Positions 22,137-33,075 of a DNA stretch of 64,000 nucleotides are shown here, one piece after another. Origin of the DNA: Monocercomonoides exilis. Taxonomy: Eukaryota; Preaxostyla; Oxymonadida; Polymastigidae. The number at the start of each line of letters is the position of its first letter. Position 1 is the stretch's first letter. The stretch lies in the NCBI GenBank assembly GCA_001643675.2, contig LSRY02000038.1:752001-816000 (forward strand), written 5' to 3'. The notes beneath the pieces were generated by a model, which saw only the letters and a list, made by a program, of their open reading frames with translations, ran no database searches and was not told the DNA's origin. A program made the translations under genes and the position numbers.

Positions 22137-22371
22137 CCTTCCTCCCCTCTTCCTCCCCTCTTCCTCCCCTCTTCCTCCCCTCTTCCTCCCCTCTTCCTCC
22201 CCTCTTCCTCCCCTCTTCCTCCCCTCTTCCTCCCCTCTTCCTCCCCTCTTCCTCCCCTCTTCCTCCCCTCTTCCTCCCCTCTTCCTCCCCTCTTCCTCCC
22301 CTCTTCCTCCCCTCTTCCTCCCCTCTTCCTCCCCTCTTCCTCCCCTCTTCCTCCCCTCTTCCTCCCCTTCT
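22137..22371. repeat. 11-bp minisatellite, right-arm copy (about 21 copies)
   Basis: The reverse complement of the array at 15131-15536, but shorter. The length difference shows that the arms are two real loci, or that the arrays changed after duplication. It sits just downstream of the kelch stop at 22387-22389. Confidence 0.9.
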
Positions 22372-22386
22372 TCTCTTTTCTCTATC

Positions 22387-25300
22387 TCACGAATACTCTT
22401 TCGCCACATTCGTCATCGTGAATGCCATCTGCCCTCCTTCTGCCTCCTCCTCTCTCGGCGTCACCACCCCGTCTCCTCTGCTTCCTCTTCTGCTCCAAAC
22501 TCTGCTCCCAACTCTGCTTTGCCCTCTGCTCCCCTCGCCCCGCTTCCCGCCCTGCGCCGACGGCGGTGCTGGCAGCCCATACAGGCCATCCTCTGCCGTC
22601 ATCCCCAACAGCCCTGATGATGATGTTGTTGTTGTTACGTCTCCTGCTTCTCTCTTTTCTCCTGCATCTTCCTCCTCATCTTCCTCTTCTCCCACCACAG
22701 ACACCCTGCCCGTCGATGAATGCGACGAATGACTCAGTTGAGATGTGTGAGTCACTTGAGATGAATGCGACGATTGTGAAGTGGCTGTCTGCGCATTCCC
22801 AATCGGCATCGCCCCCAGCCCTCCAATCGGCCGAAGCACAAACTCACTCCCACTCCTTCCTCTTTCTCCCTCCTTTTCTCCCTCCTTTTCTCCCTCCTTT
22901 TCTCCCTCCTTTTCTCCCTTCTCCCTTTCTCCCTCTTCTCTATGTGATAAATGAGATGAGTCTGCCTCTATTGTTCCAGAAGACATCAGCCCTGTGTCTT
23001 TCCCACTCGCTGTCATTTCCTTCTCATCCTCTCCTTTCCCTTCCTCTTCTTCCTCTTCTTCCATCTCCGTCTCCATCTCTTTCCCCTTCATTTTCGTCTT
23101 ATCCTTCTCCATTTTCTCATCTCCTTCCCCTCCCTCCCCAGGCAAGTCCGGGTCGCGCCACATAAACTCCCGCAACACCCGCGCCCCCTTCACGTCTGCC
23201 AGCATCACCTTCTGCACAATCCACACCACCGCCGAGAAGATCCCCATAAACCCCATCAGCGTCGACAGCATGTTCGCAAAGAACGTGAACCACTTGTTCC
23301 GCGCCGTCCAGCTCGTCTGCAGGATGTCGATGTCCCGCTCAAAGTCCACCTCCACCATCAGCCCGTAGTCCACAAACATGTCGTCGTTCGTCGCCGTCGA
23401 CCCCAGCGCATACGACGAAGACACTATCTGCATCCCCTGGTGCTCCTCGTTCTGCGCATCCACAAAGAACGACGCTATCAGCGAGAACACAAACCGCAGC
23501 GGCGTCTTCCCTTTGATCGCATCCCCCGTCTCCGTCTTCGCCGCAATGCTCTGGAACGACATCCGGTCCCCCGCCTTCTCAAATTGGATCCCCGTGTCCA
23601 CTCGCATCCCTGCATACACCGCAAACGCATGCGCCTCCTCCTCCGTCGACTCCACAAAGATCTTCGGCCCTGCCCCATCTCCAACACCTCCTCCACTTCC
23701 ACTTCCATTTCCTCCTCCACTTCCTCCAAAGTCCATCTTGCTCAGCCCTGCTGCCAGGCGGATCTCGCAGTCGGCAACTGTGTTGTGGAAGATGTTCTTC
23801 GACGGCGTCTGCCGGCACTTGATGTCAAACGGCTCTCCTCCTCCTTTTATTCAATAACAACAATTTAATAATAACAAATAAAATAAAATTCAATGGCACA
23901 CTTGCATTCACAAAGTTCTGTGTCGAGATCTTCAGCGTGTCTGCACACTCCCCATACCCCGTCGCCTCCCCCACATCCTTCACCCCCCGCACACACGTCG
24001 CGTGCATGTCCTTCATCGTTATCACAAACTCCATGCTGTCCATCGTCGCCTCGTCCAGCTTCCGCTGCGGGTACATCGCCGACGAGATCAGCGCCTTCGT
24101 CTCCGTGATGTTGTTCAGCGCAAACTCCACAATGATATCTGCCATCGAGCACACCAGAAACGTCACAAACGTCGCCGTCACAAACGCCCCCACCTTCGAC
24201 TTCCGCATAATCTGCGGCGCTTTGTGCGTCGCCCTGTCGTAGTGCGCCGGGTTCGACTCCGAAAACACATCCACCAGCCAGATGTGCTCCCGGCACGGAC
24301 ACACACACAGCAGCACCCCAATCACCACCCCCAGCCCTATGCCCCCCAAATAGCACGCAATCATCACCACATACGACACCCCGTCCATCGTCTGGTAGAA
24401 CGGCGGCTGCTCATCCGTCTCGGCCGCCGGAGGAAACATCGCCTTGTTCGTCGTCGACCCCACAGGACAATACTTCTCTCCTTCTCCTTCTTCTTCCCTC
24501 GCTTTCTTTATATCTTCTTCATCATATATTTGTGTTGTATTGTTGTTGTTGTTGTTGTTGTTGTCCCTCCTCCCTTTTCCATCACCTCCCATAACCCTCC
24601 TTGTCTTCTTCACAACCACATCATCCCCATTCCCCACCTGCGCACTCTCCCCACACGGCGTGCACGTCCCCGACCCTTCCCGGTTGTTGTAGTACCCCGC
24701 CGGACACGACTTGCAGTGGTACGGCGACGACGCCCCCACCCACCGCGCCACCGACCCTGCCCGGCACAGCGTGCACGACTTCTGCTTCCACTTCTTGTTG
24801 AACGACCCCACCCCGCACGCCACGCACGCCGACGTCGCATCCGCCCCGTCCGACGCATATGTCCCCGGCGAGCAGTGGAACGCCCCCGCCAGCTCCACCA
24901 CCACCATCTGGTTGTGCGGCTGCTGCTCCGTCGGGATGTTCTTCCCGATGATCAGCCCCCCAAACGCATACACCCGCCGCCCAAACACCACTGCTGCCCC
25001 GCCCGCCATCTTCAGGAACCCTTCCCCGCCAATCCCCGCCTGCCGCCGCACCACCGGCGCACTCACGTTCTTCAGCTCCACATACGTCACACTGCTCTGC
25101 GGGTAGTCCACATCCAGCCCCCCGTATGACACAAAACCCTCGTCTGTCGCCACCGTGTAGCTCTCGTGGAACATCGCTGCCCCGTCCCCCGCCCCCACCC
25201 CCAGCTCTATCGGGTCGCTGTAGTACGCCAGCGCCCGCGTGCTGTTCTCCGTGTCGATGTAGAACGACGCGTCGTCGCACGCAAAGTCCACCAGCAGCTG

Positions 25301-27620
25301 GTCCACCCGCCCGATCGACTGTTTGTACCCCGAGATGCCCCCGCCGATCAGCAGCAGATCCCACTTGTCCTCTCCGCCCCCCACCCGCCGCGTCGTCGGA
25401 AACACAAACCCTCCCTCCCGCCCTTCCAGCTCATACTCCACATTCGCGGCCAGCATCCCTTTCTCTGCCAAGCGCTCCTGCTTGCTGTTCAGCACCCTCT
25501 TCTCTTTCCCTTTCCCTTTCCTCTTTCCCCCAATCTTCCCAAAGTCCACAACCTCCCCTCCTTCCCCTCCTTCCCATTCTGAATCTCTCATCCCTCTCCT
25601 CATCCGCTCCACAAACTCTGCCATCTTCCGCTTGTTCAGCGTCTCTGTGTCCACATCCCATTCATCCCCTTCTCCTCCTCTTTCTCCTTCTCCTTCTCCT
25701 CCGCTGTTCTCATACGACGGCCGCACAAACACTGGCGGGTCCTGCTCCATGTCAAACTGTGCCTTCGGCACATACTTCGTCCGGATCCGCATCCACTTCT
25801 GCGTCACCAGCGAGAACCGCCACACCTCGTTCGACGGCTCTGTCCCCACAAACCCCCCGATGATGAAGATCGTCTTGTGCAGCACCAGCCCAATCCCGTT
25901 CGTCACCGCCGGGCACCGGAAGTCCGTCAAAGGCTCAATCACCCGCCACCGGTGCGTCACCGACGAGTACGCCCACAGGTCGTTCTTCGCCTCCACACTC
26001 CCCGTCTCCGCGTTCTTCCCATACCCTCCATACACAAACAGCCGCCCCGCATGCTCGCACATGCAGAAGTCGTACAGGAACGGCGCCTCCCGCGACCCTT
26101 TCTCCGTCTCCCCCGCGCTCCACTCCTCCGTCCCGAAGTCGTAGCTGTGCAGGTCGTTCAGCAGCACCCCGCCTTCCCCAATCCCCCCAAAGATCCACAT
26201 CTTGTTCTCCACCGCCAGCGCCCGGTGGTGCGACCGCGGCTGCGGCACTGTCGGCATGTTCCGCGCTATCTCCTCAAACCGAAGCTCCAGCCTGTTCCTC
26301 ATCTTCTTCTCTCCATTCCCGTTCATATTCCCACTCCCACTCCCACTCCCACTCCCACTCCCACTCCCACTCCCACTCCCACTCCCACTCCCTCCCTCCC
26401 TCCTCCCACTCCCTCCCACTCCCTCCCACTCCCTCCCTCCCTCCCACTCCCTCCCTCCCACTCCCACTCCCTCCCTCCCCACTCCCTCCCACTCCCTCCC
26501 TCCTCCTCCCACTCCCACTCCCACTCCCACTCCCACTCCCACTCACTGTGTTGAACTCAACCTCAATCATGTCCCCCAGCTTCTCCCCATCCTTGTCTCC
26601 CCCAAATATAAACCCCACCCGCTTCCCCGCCACAACCGCATCCTCCATCACAATAACCCCGCACCGCCGCCGCCACAGCCGCTCCTCTGCCACCTCCACC
26701 ACCTCTGCCACCACCTCCTTCGTTGAGTCTGCTCCCCCAAAGTCCAGCACCACAAAGTCCCCCACTGTGCACGCCTCCGCCCCGTAGTCAAAGCCCCCAA
26801 ACACATACACACACGTCCCGTACTGCCCCAGCCCCGCCTCCACCCGGCTCCTCACAACAACCTCTGCCCCGCCTCCATCCACTGTCTTGCACAAACTCCA
26901 CACCCCGCTCCCAAGCTCCAGCTGGTACACCTCCTGCGTGCTCTTCCCCGACTTCGTCAGCCCCCCAAACACATACAGGCAGTCCCCCGTCGCATACGCC
27001 CCGCCCCCGCTCCGCTCCTCCGGCACCTCTGCCCCTGCGCTCCAGCTCACCTCCCTCCACCCCTTCGCGTCCATGCTCCACTCCCACACGTCCCGCTGCT
27101 TCCCCGCATAGTCCCGCCCCCCAAACACATACACCTTCCGCCCCGCCACCGCACAGTGCGCCCCCTGCCGCGCCGACGGCCGCACGCCCCCTTGCTCCAC
27201 CTTCTTCCACACATTCTCTTCCGTGTCAAACACAAACATCTCGCTCGACAGCCCGCTCGGCCCCTCCCCGCCCCACACATAGATCCCCCGCCCGTCTACA
27301 AAGCTCACAAAATTCTTCCGCTCCGGCGTCCCCACCCCGCTGTTCGTCTCGATCGGGTTGAAGTCCCGCGTCTTCGTGTTGTACGCAAACACATTCCGCG
27401 TGTACGCCCCCGTCTGCCCCACCCCCGCCACAAAGTACACCAGTTCCGCCCCGTCCTCCGCCGACCGCACCCCCACCATCGCCAGGCTCTCCCGCGGCGA
27501 CGGCCCAATCCCTCGCGCCGGCGACTTCCTGTACCCCACACACACCTCATCCCACACCACCGCCCCCCACACCCCGCATATCACCGCTGCTGCCATTTGC
27601 CACATCTGCATCCTGCCCAT
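22387..27620 (-). pseudogene. Kelch-repeat cysteine-rich membrane protein (right copy, probable frameshift)
   Basis: Same architecture as the left copy: signal peptide from the ATG at 27620, two kelch sets, cysteine-rich domain, membrane segments and charged tail, with the 58-nt intron at 23844-23901. Differences from the left copy include GRRVYAFGG for GRTVYAFGG, YIDTENST for YMDTENST, and GEATGYG for GETTGYG. In the Ser-Gly repeat (26330-26545) the hexamer has been invaded by GGGAGGGAGT-type units, and the upstream and downstream halves are in different frames. The upstream frame runs on as GREWEWEWE-type residues to a stop at about 26274. Either the copy is a pseudogene, or the repeat is mis-sequenced and it is functional. 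Exon 2 is identical in protein sequence to the left copy. Confidence 0.65.
26330..26545 (-). repeat. Mixed GGGAGT / GGGAGGGAGT repeat in right kelch copy
   Basis: Interrupted and expanded version of the Ser-Gly hexamer. Units with extra GGGA/GGAGG change the repeat period, which explains the frame difference across it. Confidence 0.85.
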
Positions 27621-27950
27621 CTGCTGACTCCAGTCTCGCTAACAAGCAAATACTAAAATATCAACAGCTGAAGCAAATAATTATGCATTCGACGCTGATC
27701 ATAATTTTTATTTTTTTTTCAACAATAATATTTGACTTTGATTTTTAATTGTGATATGTATGAAAATGTATTTCAAAATGTTTTGATGATTGAAATTGAA
27801 TGGAAATCATTCAATTTTGTTATTTTTTTTTTGTGATTGAATGAAAAATATTTGTAAGTGTTCGAAATAAGGATAATTCCATCGTTCAAAAACCAGATAC
27901 TTTTTCAAAAACTAGGGAATATTCTTCTTTGATTGTTTGCACTAATTTTC

Positions 27951-29759
27951 TTAAAATTTTAAGTGAATTTTTGTTATCTTTTTAGAATAAAATTCAAAAC
28001 ATACTGGTCGATAACAATCTTTATATCTATTCAAGAAAAAGTCAAAACACACACACTTTTTCAAGAAGTTAATTGAATTGGAATGAACAATATAAATCAA
28101 AATAGTACTGAAATTCTTAGCAAAGTTTTCATCATCATCGTACGAAATGAAAAGTCGCTTTTTCTTTTCTTTTCTTTCTCTCAATTCATTCTTGTTAAAT
28201 GTTTTCTCATAATTCAAACTCTTCTCATTTGGCTCATTTTTGTATCTTAGCAATTTCCTTAACTGATTTCTTGATTGCTTCACTTTTTTCGTGCGAATTT
28301 TCACAGGAATGCTGTCATCCTTTTTGTCTGGAAAATTTGAAACAGATGTTTCCTCACTTTCTGCTGGCTTCATGTTACTGCTATCTACATGACTTGTTTT
28401 TGTTTTCATCCTTTTGTTTGTGGGAGAAAAATTTTCATTCAACTCTGAGTCCCAGTTTGATTTTTTCTCTGTTCTTTGCGAAACGGGTGAACCAGAAACT
28501 CTTGACAGAACAAGTGCTGCCATCACAGGCCAAATACCAGTTTTTTGAAACGCGCTTTTAATTCTTGATGGAAATGTTGAAGAAGTGAGTGCTTCAGGAA
28601 GAACTTTTGCTTATTCACTTCGAAACGAAGAGGAAGAATGTGGCTGCGGTGGGTTGAAATTGTCATTAAATGTCTTTTTTAATCTTGCAAATATGCTGCT
28701 ATCGCATGGCTGAAGAAGATGAGTGAGATTTAGAGGAAATCTCATGACAATCATTCCTTGTTTTTCTGCGCATTTCTCAACTTTTTCATTGATGTGAGAA
28801 GGATGATTATCAAGAAGGAAAACAGCTTTTGGCATATTCAAGAGTTTCATTTTTGTTTTAATCGAAAAAATCCAATGAGAAATCATAATTGTTTCAAAGA
28901 TTGATGAATAAATCCCTTTTGAAGATGATGAGATAAAACGTGTGTTGAATGACGTTAGAGTTCGAAATTCTATTGGGAGCTTTCGACTGGAATAAAGAAG
29001 AAAAGAACGCAAAGACGATCCATCAGCACAAACACAAACACAAAGAGTCGAATTTGTTGTTTTGTTGGGAATTGGATGTGACGGAGGTATTTGATATCTT
29101 GAACACACACACAGCTTGCTTGAGCTTTCTCCACATCTCAAAGATGTTTCATCGAAATTTAATATACAGTTTTCACCAATATTGTATTTTTCCAAAACAT
29201 TTTTGAATTGGTCAAACCATTTACGGATACCATCTGGTGACTGTGCCAACATTTTAGATCGTTCCATTTGTTTGGATAATGCAGATTTGAGAATTTTGTA
29301 ATGATCGATCATATAATATGCAGCTGAAATACATGGAAATTTTATTTTTGTTTTTTCCTTTGAGTTTTCTTCATAGTAATCTTTCATCTAAATATTTATT
29401 AAAATTAAAAGAAATTAGAAAATTTCATTTCAGACCATTTTGAAGATATCTTTTACTCGAACAACCTTCCCTTCTGACAGCATAACAATTGTTTTGTTTT
29501 CAATTGTTTCAATCATTGAGTCTGAAATAATGGAAGGTCTTCCATTGATTCCGACTTCTCTATTATTCTTTTGGGCATTCACTCCTCGATACCAACAGCC
29601 TTTCGAAATAATGCCAGATCCTATTGCCACACGAGGTGACACAACATTATTCTTTTTGATTTCAAAAATTTTCTTTGAAATGCTGTCCCATTTCCTAATT
29701 ACAGCGCATGCCGACTATTTTTGAAGGTCTGATTCAGAAAGTTCGCAATGGTTTGTCAT
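27951..29759 (-). pseudogene. Pogo/Tigger-type (DDE_1) transposase, nearly complete
   Basis: Begins MTNHCELSESDLQK (ATG at 29759), then an in-frame TAG, then VIRKWDSISKKIFEIKKNNV, ISKGCWYRG, NGRPSIISDSMIETIENK (DNA-binding part). A 47-nt intron fits at 29389-29435. The DDE_1 core follows: ILNFDETSLRCG (first D), CVCVCADGSS, KAVFLLDNHPSHINEK (second D), RFPLNLTHLLQPCDSSIF (third acidic position), then KSAFQKTGIWPVMAA and a basic C-terminal tail to 27951. A TAA interrupts between FRSE and AKVLPEALTS. The role would be cut-and-paste transposition. With all three acidic residues retained and only two in-frame stops, this is the least damaged of three copies in the window. Confidence 0.75.
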
Positions 29760-30206
29760 TTTAATGGCTTTGATCTTTCGACTTCAATAATGAAATTTCA
29801 AAAAAGGAAATGAAATTCATTCGATCAAATATGTTGCAGTATAAAGAAATAAATTCCATGTTATCAATCTTAGAATATTCCTTCATGTTTCACAATTTGA
29901 AACGTTGTTGTTTGTCTTAACTGAAATATTTCGATGTTTCTTCAATTTTATGCAAACATTGACACAAGATTAAAAAAACAATGAAATCCAACTGTTTGAA
30001 TTTTGAAAACGATTATCTGAAATTGGATGAACAAATTTCAGGAATGATTGCGAAATAAAAATGAGATATGTTTTTGTTCAGTCTGGGTATTAGAAAAAGT
30101 ACCGGGTTTCAGAACAATGGTATATATATAAATTGCTAGAGTTCGAGTTGAATCAAGTTTTTAATGATTGTTTCAATTTTCCCAACAACAATAAATTATC
30201 ATCTTT
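29760..30206. other. AT-rich spacer
   Basis: No gene seen. It may include the unrecognised terminal repeat of the transposon at 27951-29759. Confidence 0.5.
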
Positions 30207-31074
30207 TATACACCATTTATTATTAAAATTTGGTAAACTTATTATTCAAAGTTGTGAAACTTCTTATTCAAAATTAAGAAAAATCAGAATTCTTTGAAAA
30301 AAATTTTTTGATATAATATGATCACTGGCTGAGTATCAGAAAGTGATTAAAATGTTTTGCTTTTTCATTATTCTTAAAAAGGATGAAAAATAAAACCTCT
30401 AATATTATTATTTGTCGAAAAACATGAAGTTTTTTGATTTTTCAGAAAAAAAATCATCATCCATGAAATCGGATAATTTTCAAATGAATTAACCTCACAT
30501 CGTTAATACATGCATTTTTCAATCAAAATATTTTATTTGTGTCAATTTTACAAACTGGAAACAAGAATTTTTTTATCAGTGAATAAATCCATGAATGAAT
30601 TTACGGAATTCTCCAATTGTTATTTATTGTTCATCTTAAGATCTTTAATTTATATAACATTTCATGATTGAATTATTCATTATTTCACATGGTGAGGTGA
30701 AATAATTCAAATATTATCCGATTTCATGGATGATGATTTTTTTTCTGAAAAATCAAAAAACTTCATGTTTTTCGACAAATAATAATATTAGAGGTTTTAT
30801 TTTTCATCCTTTTTAAGAATAATGAAAAAGCAAAACATTTTAATCACTTTCTGATACTCAGCCAGTGATCATATTATATCAAAAAATATTTTTTTATAAA
30901 AAATACTGAATTTTATAAATTTTGAATAATTAGTTGACCAATTTCGAATAAAAAGTTTACCAAATTTGAATAATTAGTTTGACAACTTTGAATAATAAGT
31001 TTAACAACTTTGAATAATTAGTTTACAAAAATTGAATAATTAGTTTATTAATTATGAATAATTAATGGTGTATA
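30207..31074. repeat. 868-bp foldback element with long inverted repeats
   Basis: The ends are TATACACCA (30207-30215) and TGGTGTATA (31066-31074). Inside are short tandem units of the type AAACTTATTATTCAAAGTTG in inverted orientation on the two sides: two to three on the left, about six on the right (30930-31060). Further inside lies an almost perfect inverted repeat of about 175 bp (30303-30478 against 30711-30890). The centre contains a small palindrome around CACATGGTGAGGTG. There is no coding capacity. This is the structure of a foldback or MITE-like non-autonomous element; the family is unknown to me. Confidence 0.8.
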
Positions 31075-31537
31075 TTTTGAAAAAAAAATGTTTTGTAATT
31101 TGAATAAACTACAAAAAATTCAATATCAAAATGAGTGAATGTTTTTTGTTGTTGTATGTGTCTTTCGTTATATTTTGTCGATAAAAAAAACAAATTGAAT
31201 CATTATGATTTTTTTATGAAAAAGCTCATCAGGAATGGAAAAAAGTGGAACACAAAAGTTTTTAAAGAAAAAGATAAAGAAAAAGTGGAATTTATTGTGA
31301 ACCACTTTTCACACAGAAAGTTTCTGTTATGATTGCAGGAATATTTTCCTGCTTTGAAAATTGGATTCAATATTGCATCAACGTCAATTTTATTTTTTAA
31401 AAAAAGAAATATTTCAATTTAAATCTTTTTTGCTCACTCATATTTAATTGATTTGAAACAGAAAAATATTTTCAATTCTCAAACAGTCTCTTTCATATTC
31501 CAAGAACAAGCCATTCATTTAATATGCGTAGTTATTT
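31075..31537. other. Spacer with a small unrecognised ORF
   Basis: A 65-codon frame at 31135-31332 on the plus strand (MNVFCCCMCL..., lysine-rich middle) has no recognised domain. It might be a degraded exon, but nothing else supports it. Confidence 0.3.
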
Positions 31538-31777
31538 GGGTGATTCTTTTTGAAAAGTCACAAAAGTTTAATTTTCAAATAAATCAAAAATTTCATATTT
31601 TTATGAAATTTTTGTCCGCGAACACCAAACTTCACAAACATGGAATCAATATCTTGATAATGCTATTTCAAACATTCTTAAGAAGATTCGTGAGTGGAAA
31701 CAGAAATTTGAGCAAAATATGAAATTTTTGATTTATTTGAAAATTAAACTTTTGCGACTTTTCAAAAAGAATCACCC
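31538..31777. repeat. MITE, copy 1 (240 bp)
   Basis: Terminal inverted repeats of about 60 bp begin GGGTGATTCTTTTTGAAAAG at each end. The flanks carry ATTT on both sides (31534-31537 and 31778-31781), a possible 4-bp target duplication. The interior shares GTGAGT.G.AACAGAAA.TT and AATCAA.ATCTTGA.AATG.TATT with the element at 56049-56287 in opposite orientation. There is no coding capacity. Confidence 0.8.
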
Positions 31778-31778
31778 A

Positions 31779-32231
31779 TTTGTCAAACCATGTTTTTTCT
31801 ATCAAAGACTTTGATTTTTGGAATTGCTTTGAATATTTCTGAATGAACACAGAAAAGTGATAATTGCCATTGAAAACATTTCTATCACTCTTTTTCATCA
31901 ACCATTGGCTTTTGATATATTCGATAGGATTTTCACATTTCAATGAATAATTGATTTTTTTTGGCAATGAATGCTCATAATAATCATTAACACTATAAAA
32001 GTTATGATTTCTTAAATAATCATCCATATCGAAAAACATTTTTCCTTCTTTGAAATAAGCCACGATTTGCTCCAATCTTTTTCTGTTTTCATTTCATTGC
32101 AAAGGTTGCATTTTAATCCAAAATAATATTGATAGATTATTCAAAAACGAAAAGATTTTTGAATTCAAATATTGATCAGAATTTTGGAAACAAAATTTTG
32201 TTCCATATTCGTTAACTGGCTGCTCGTTCAT
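31779..32231 (-). pseudogene. Unrecognised hypothetical ORF with one stop
   Basis: From an ATG at 32231 a frame reads MNEQPVNEYGTKFCFQNSDQ... to one TGA near 32095. It then continues in the same frame as RLEQIVAYFKEGKMFFDMDD and IEYIKSQWLMKKSDRNVFNG to the MITE edge at 31777. Aromatic- and lysine-rich; no known domain. The frame continuing past a single TGA suggests a broken small gene or exon. The MITE lies exactly at its 3' end. Confidence 0.3.
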
Positions 32232-33075
32232 TTCTGTTTATATTTTTCATGAAAATAAATTACGACACGCAAGGAAAAATTTGATGATATAATAAAACAC
32301 TAAGTTCTATTTAAAAAAAAGATCTGAATCATTTATGCAACAAAGAGAAAATTGACTGATTGATAACAAGAGTTTTTCTTTTATATATCAAATTAATTTT
32401 ATTTGAAAATTGAACTCATATTTCGTTTTCAATTGAACAAATCCATATGAAAACGTCATTTTTTTGTTTATTTTTTTTAACAATAAATATCCACATTGTT
32501 TGATGGTATTTTTCTTTTATTGAAAACATGAAGTGTTTCACATTTTCTGAAAAAAATGTTTGGGGAAATATTTTTTTTTTCCAGTAAGTTGAAAGAAGAC
32601 TGTGAAAAGAACAATCAATCTGTTTTTTCACAAACATTTCGAGTGAAAAAAATGAGATGAAAAACAGCATCAAGACTCTGTGGGAAATGTGAAAAAATAT
32701 ATTGATCTCGAAAAAGGCATTTCCATGAGTAAATGTGAAATCTGTGACAATTGAATCACTTTTGACGTTTCCCTTTCTTCGAAAAAACAAATAATAAAAA
32801 CAGAACAAAAGATAATGGAAGATCTGTTCCAAATGAATCATATGCCAACAGTTTTATTCTTGATGCTCCCGTTCAGGAAGCACTCTCATTTTCAGAGAGA
32901 AAAATATCAATGATAGAAATGCAACAAAAACACAAAATGGAAGCAATACAAAAACAAAAACCGAAAAGAGATGCGATATATTTCAACAAACAAAAAACGA
33001 GAAGCTTCTTATTGAAGTTAAAAGCCATTTTCAATTTTTCTATTTTCAACAATTCTGCACAGAGCAATTCGTTTC
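32232..33075. other. AT-rich spacer downstream of beta-helix gene
   Basis: A few mid-sized open frames occur on both strands (for example 32416-32841 minus) but they are rich in F/K/I, as expected for AT-rich noise, and show no domain. It probably includes the 3' UTR of the gene ending at 33076. Confidence 0.45.

Larger units (their letters stand above)
20826..27702 (-). repeat. Right arm of the 17.8-kb palindrome
   Basis: Reverse complement of 9941-16847. It carries the second kelch gene on the minus strand and the same 8-bp and 11-bp arrays. The inner part (20826 to about 23960) looks identical to the left arm apart from the 11-bp array (about 21 rather than about 36 copies) and the A-rich tract near 21978-22006. 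The outer part shows scattered substitutions and a different Ser-Gly repeat. Confidence 0.92.

Noticed and set aside
9941-27702. The palindrome as a simple assembly or chimera artefact.
   Set aside because: The outer arms differ by scattered substitutions and the repeats differ in length, which a mirrored read artefact would not give. It still deserves long-read confirmation.
30930-31060. Regular spaced repeats as a CRISPR-like array.
   Set aside because: The units are degenerate, AT-rich and contiguous without spacers, and they belong to an inverted foldback element.
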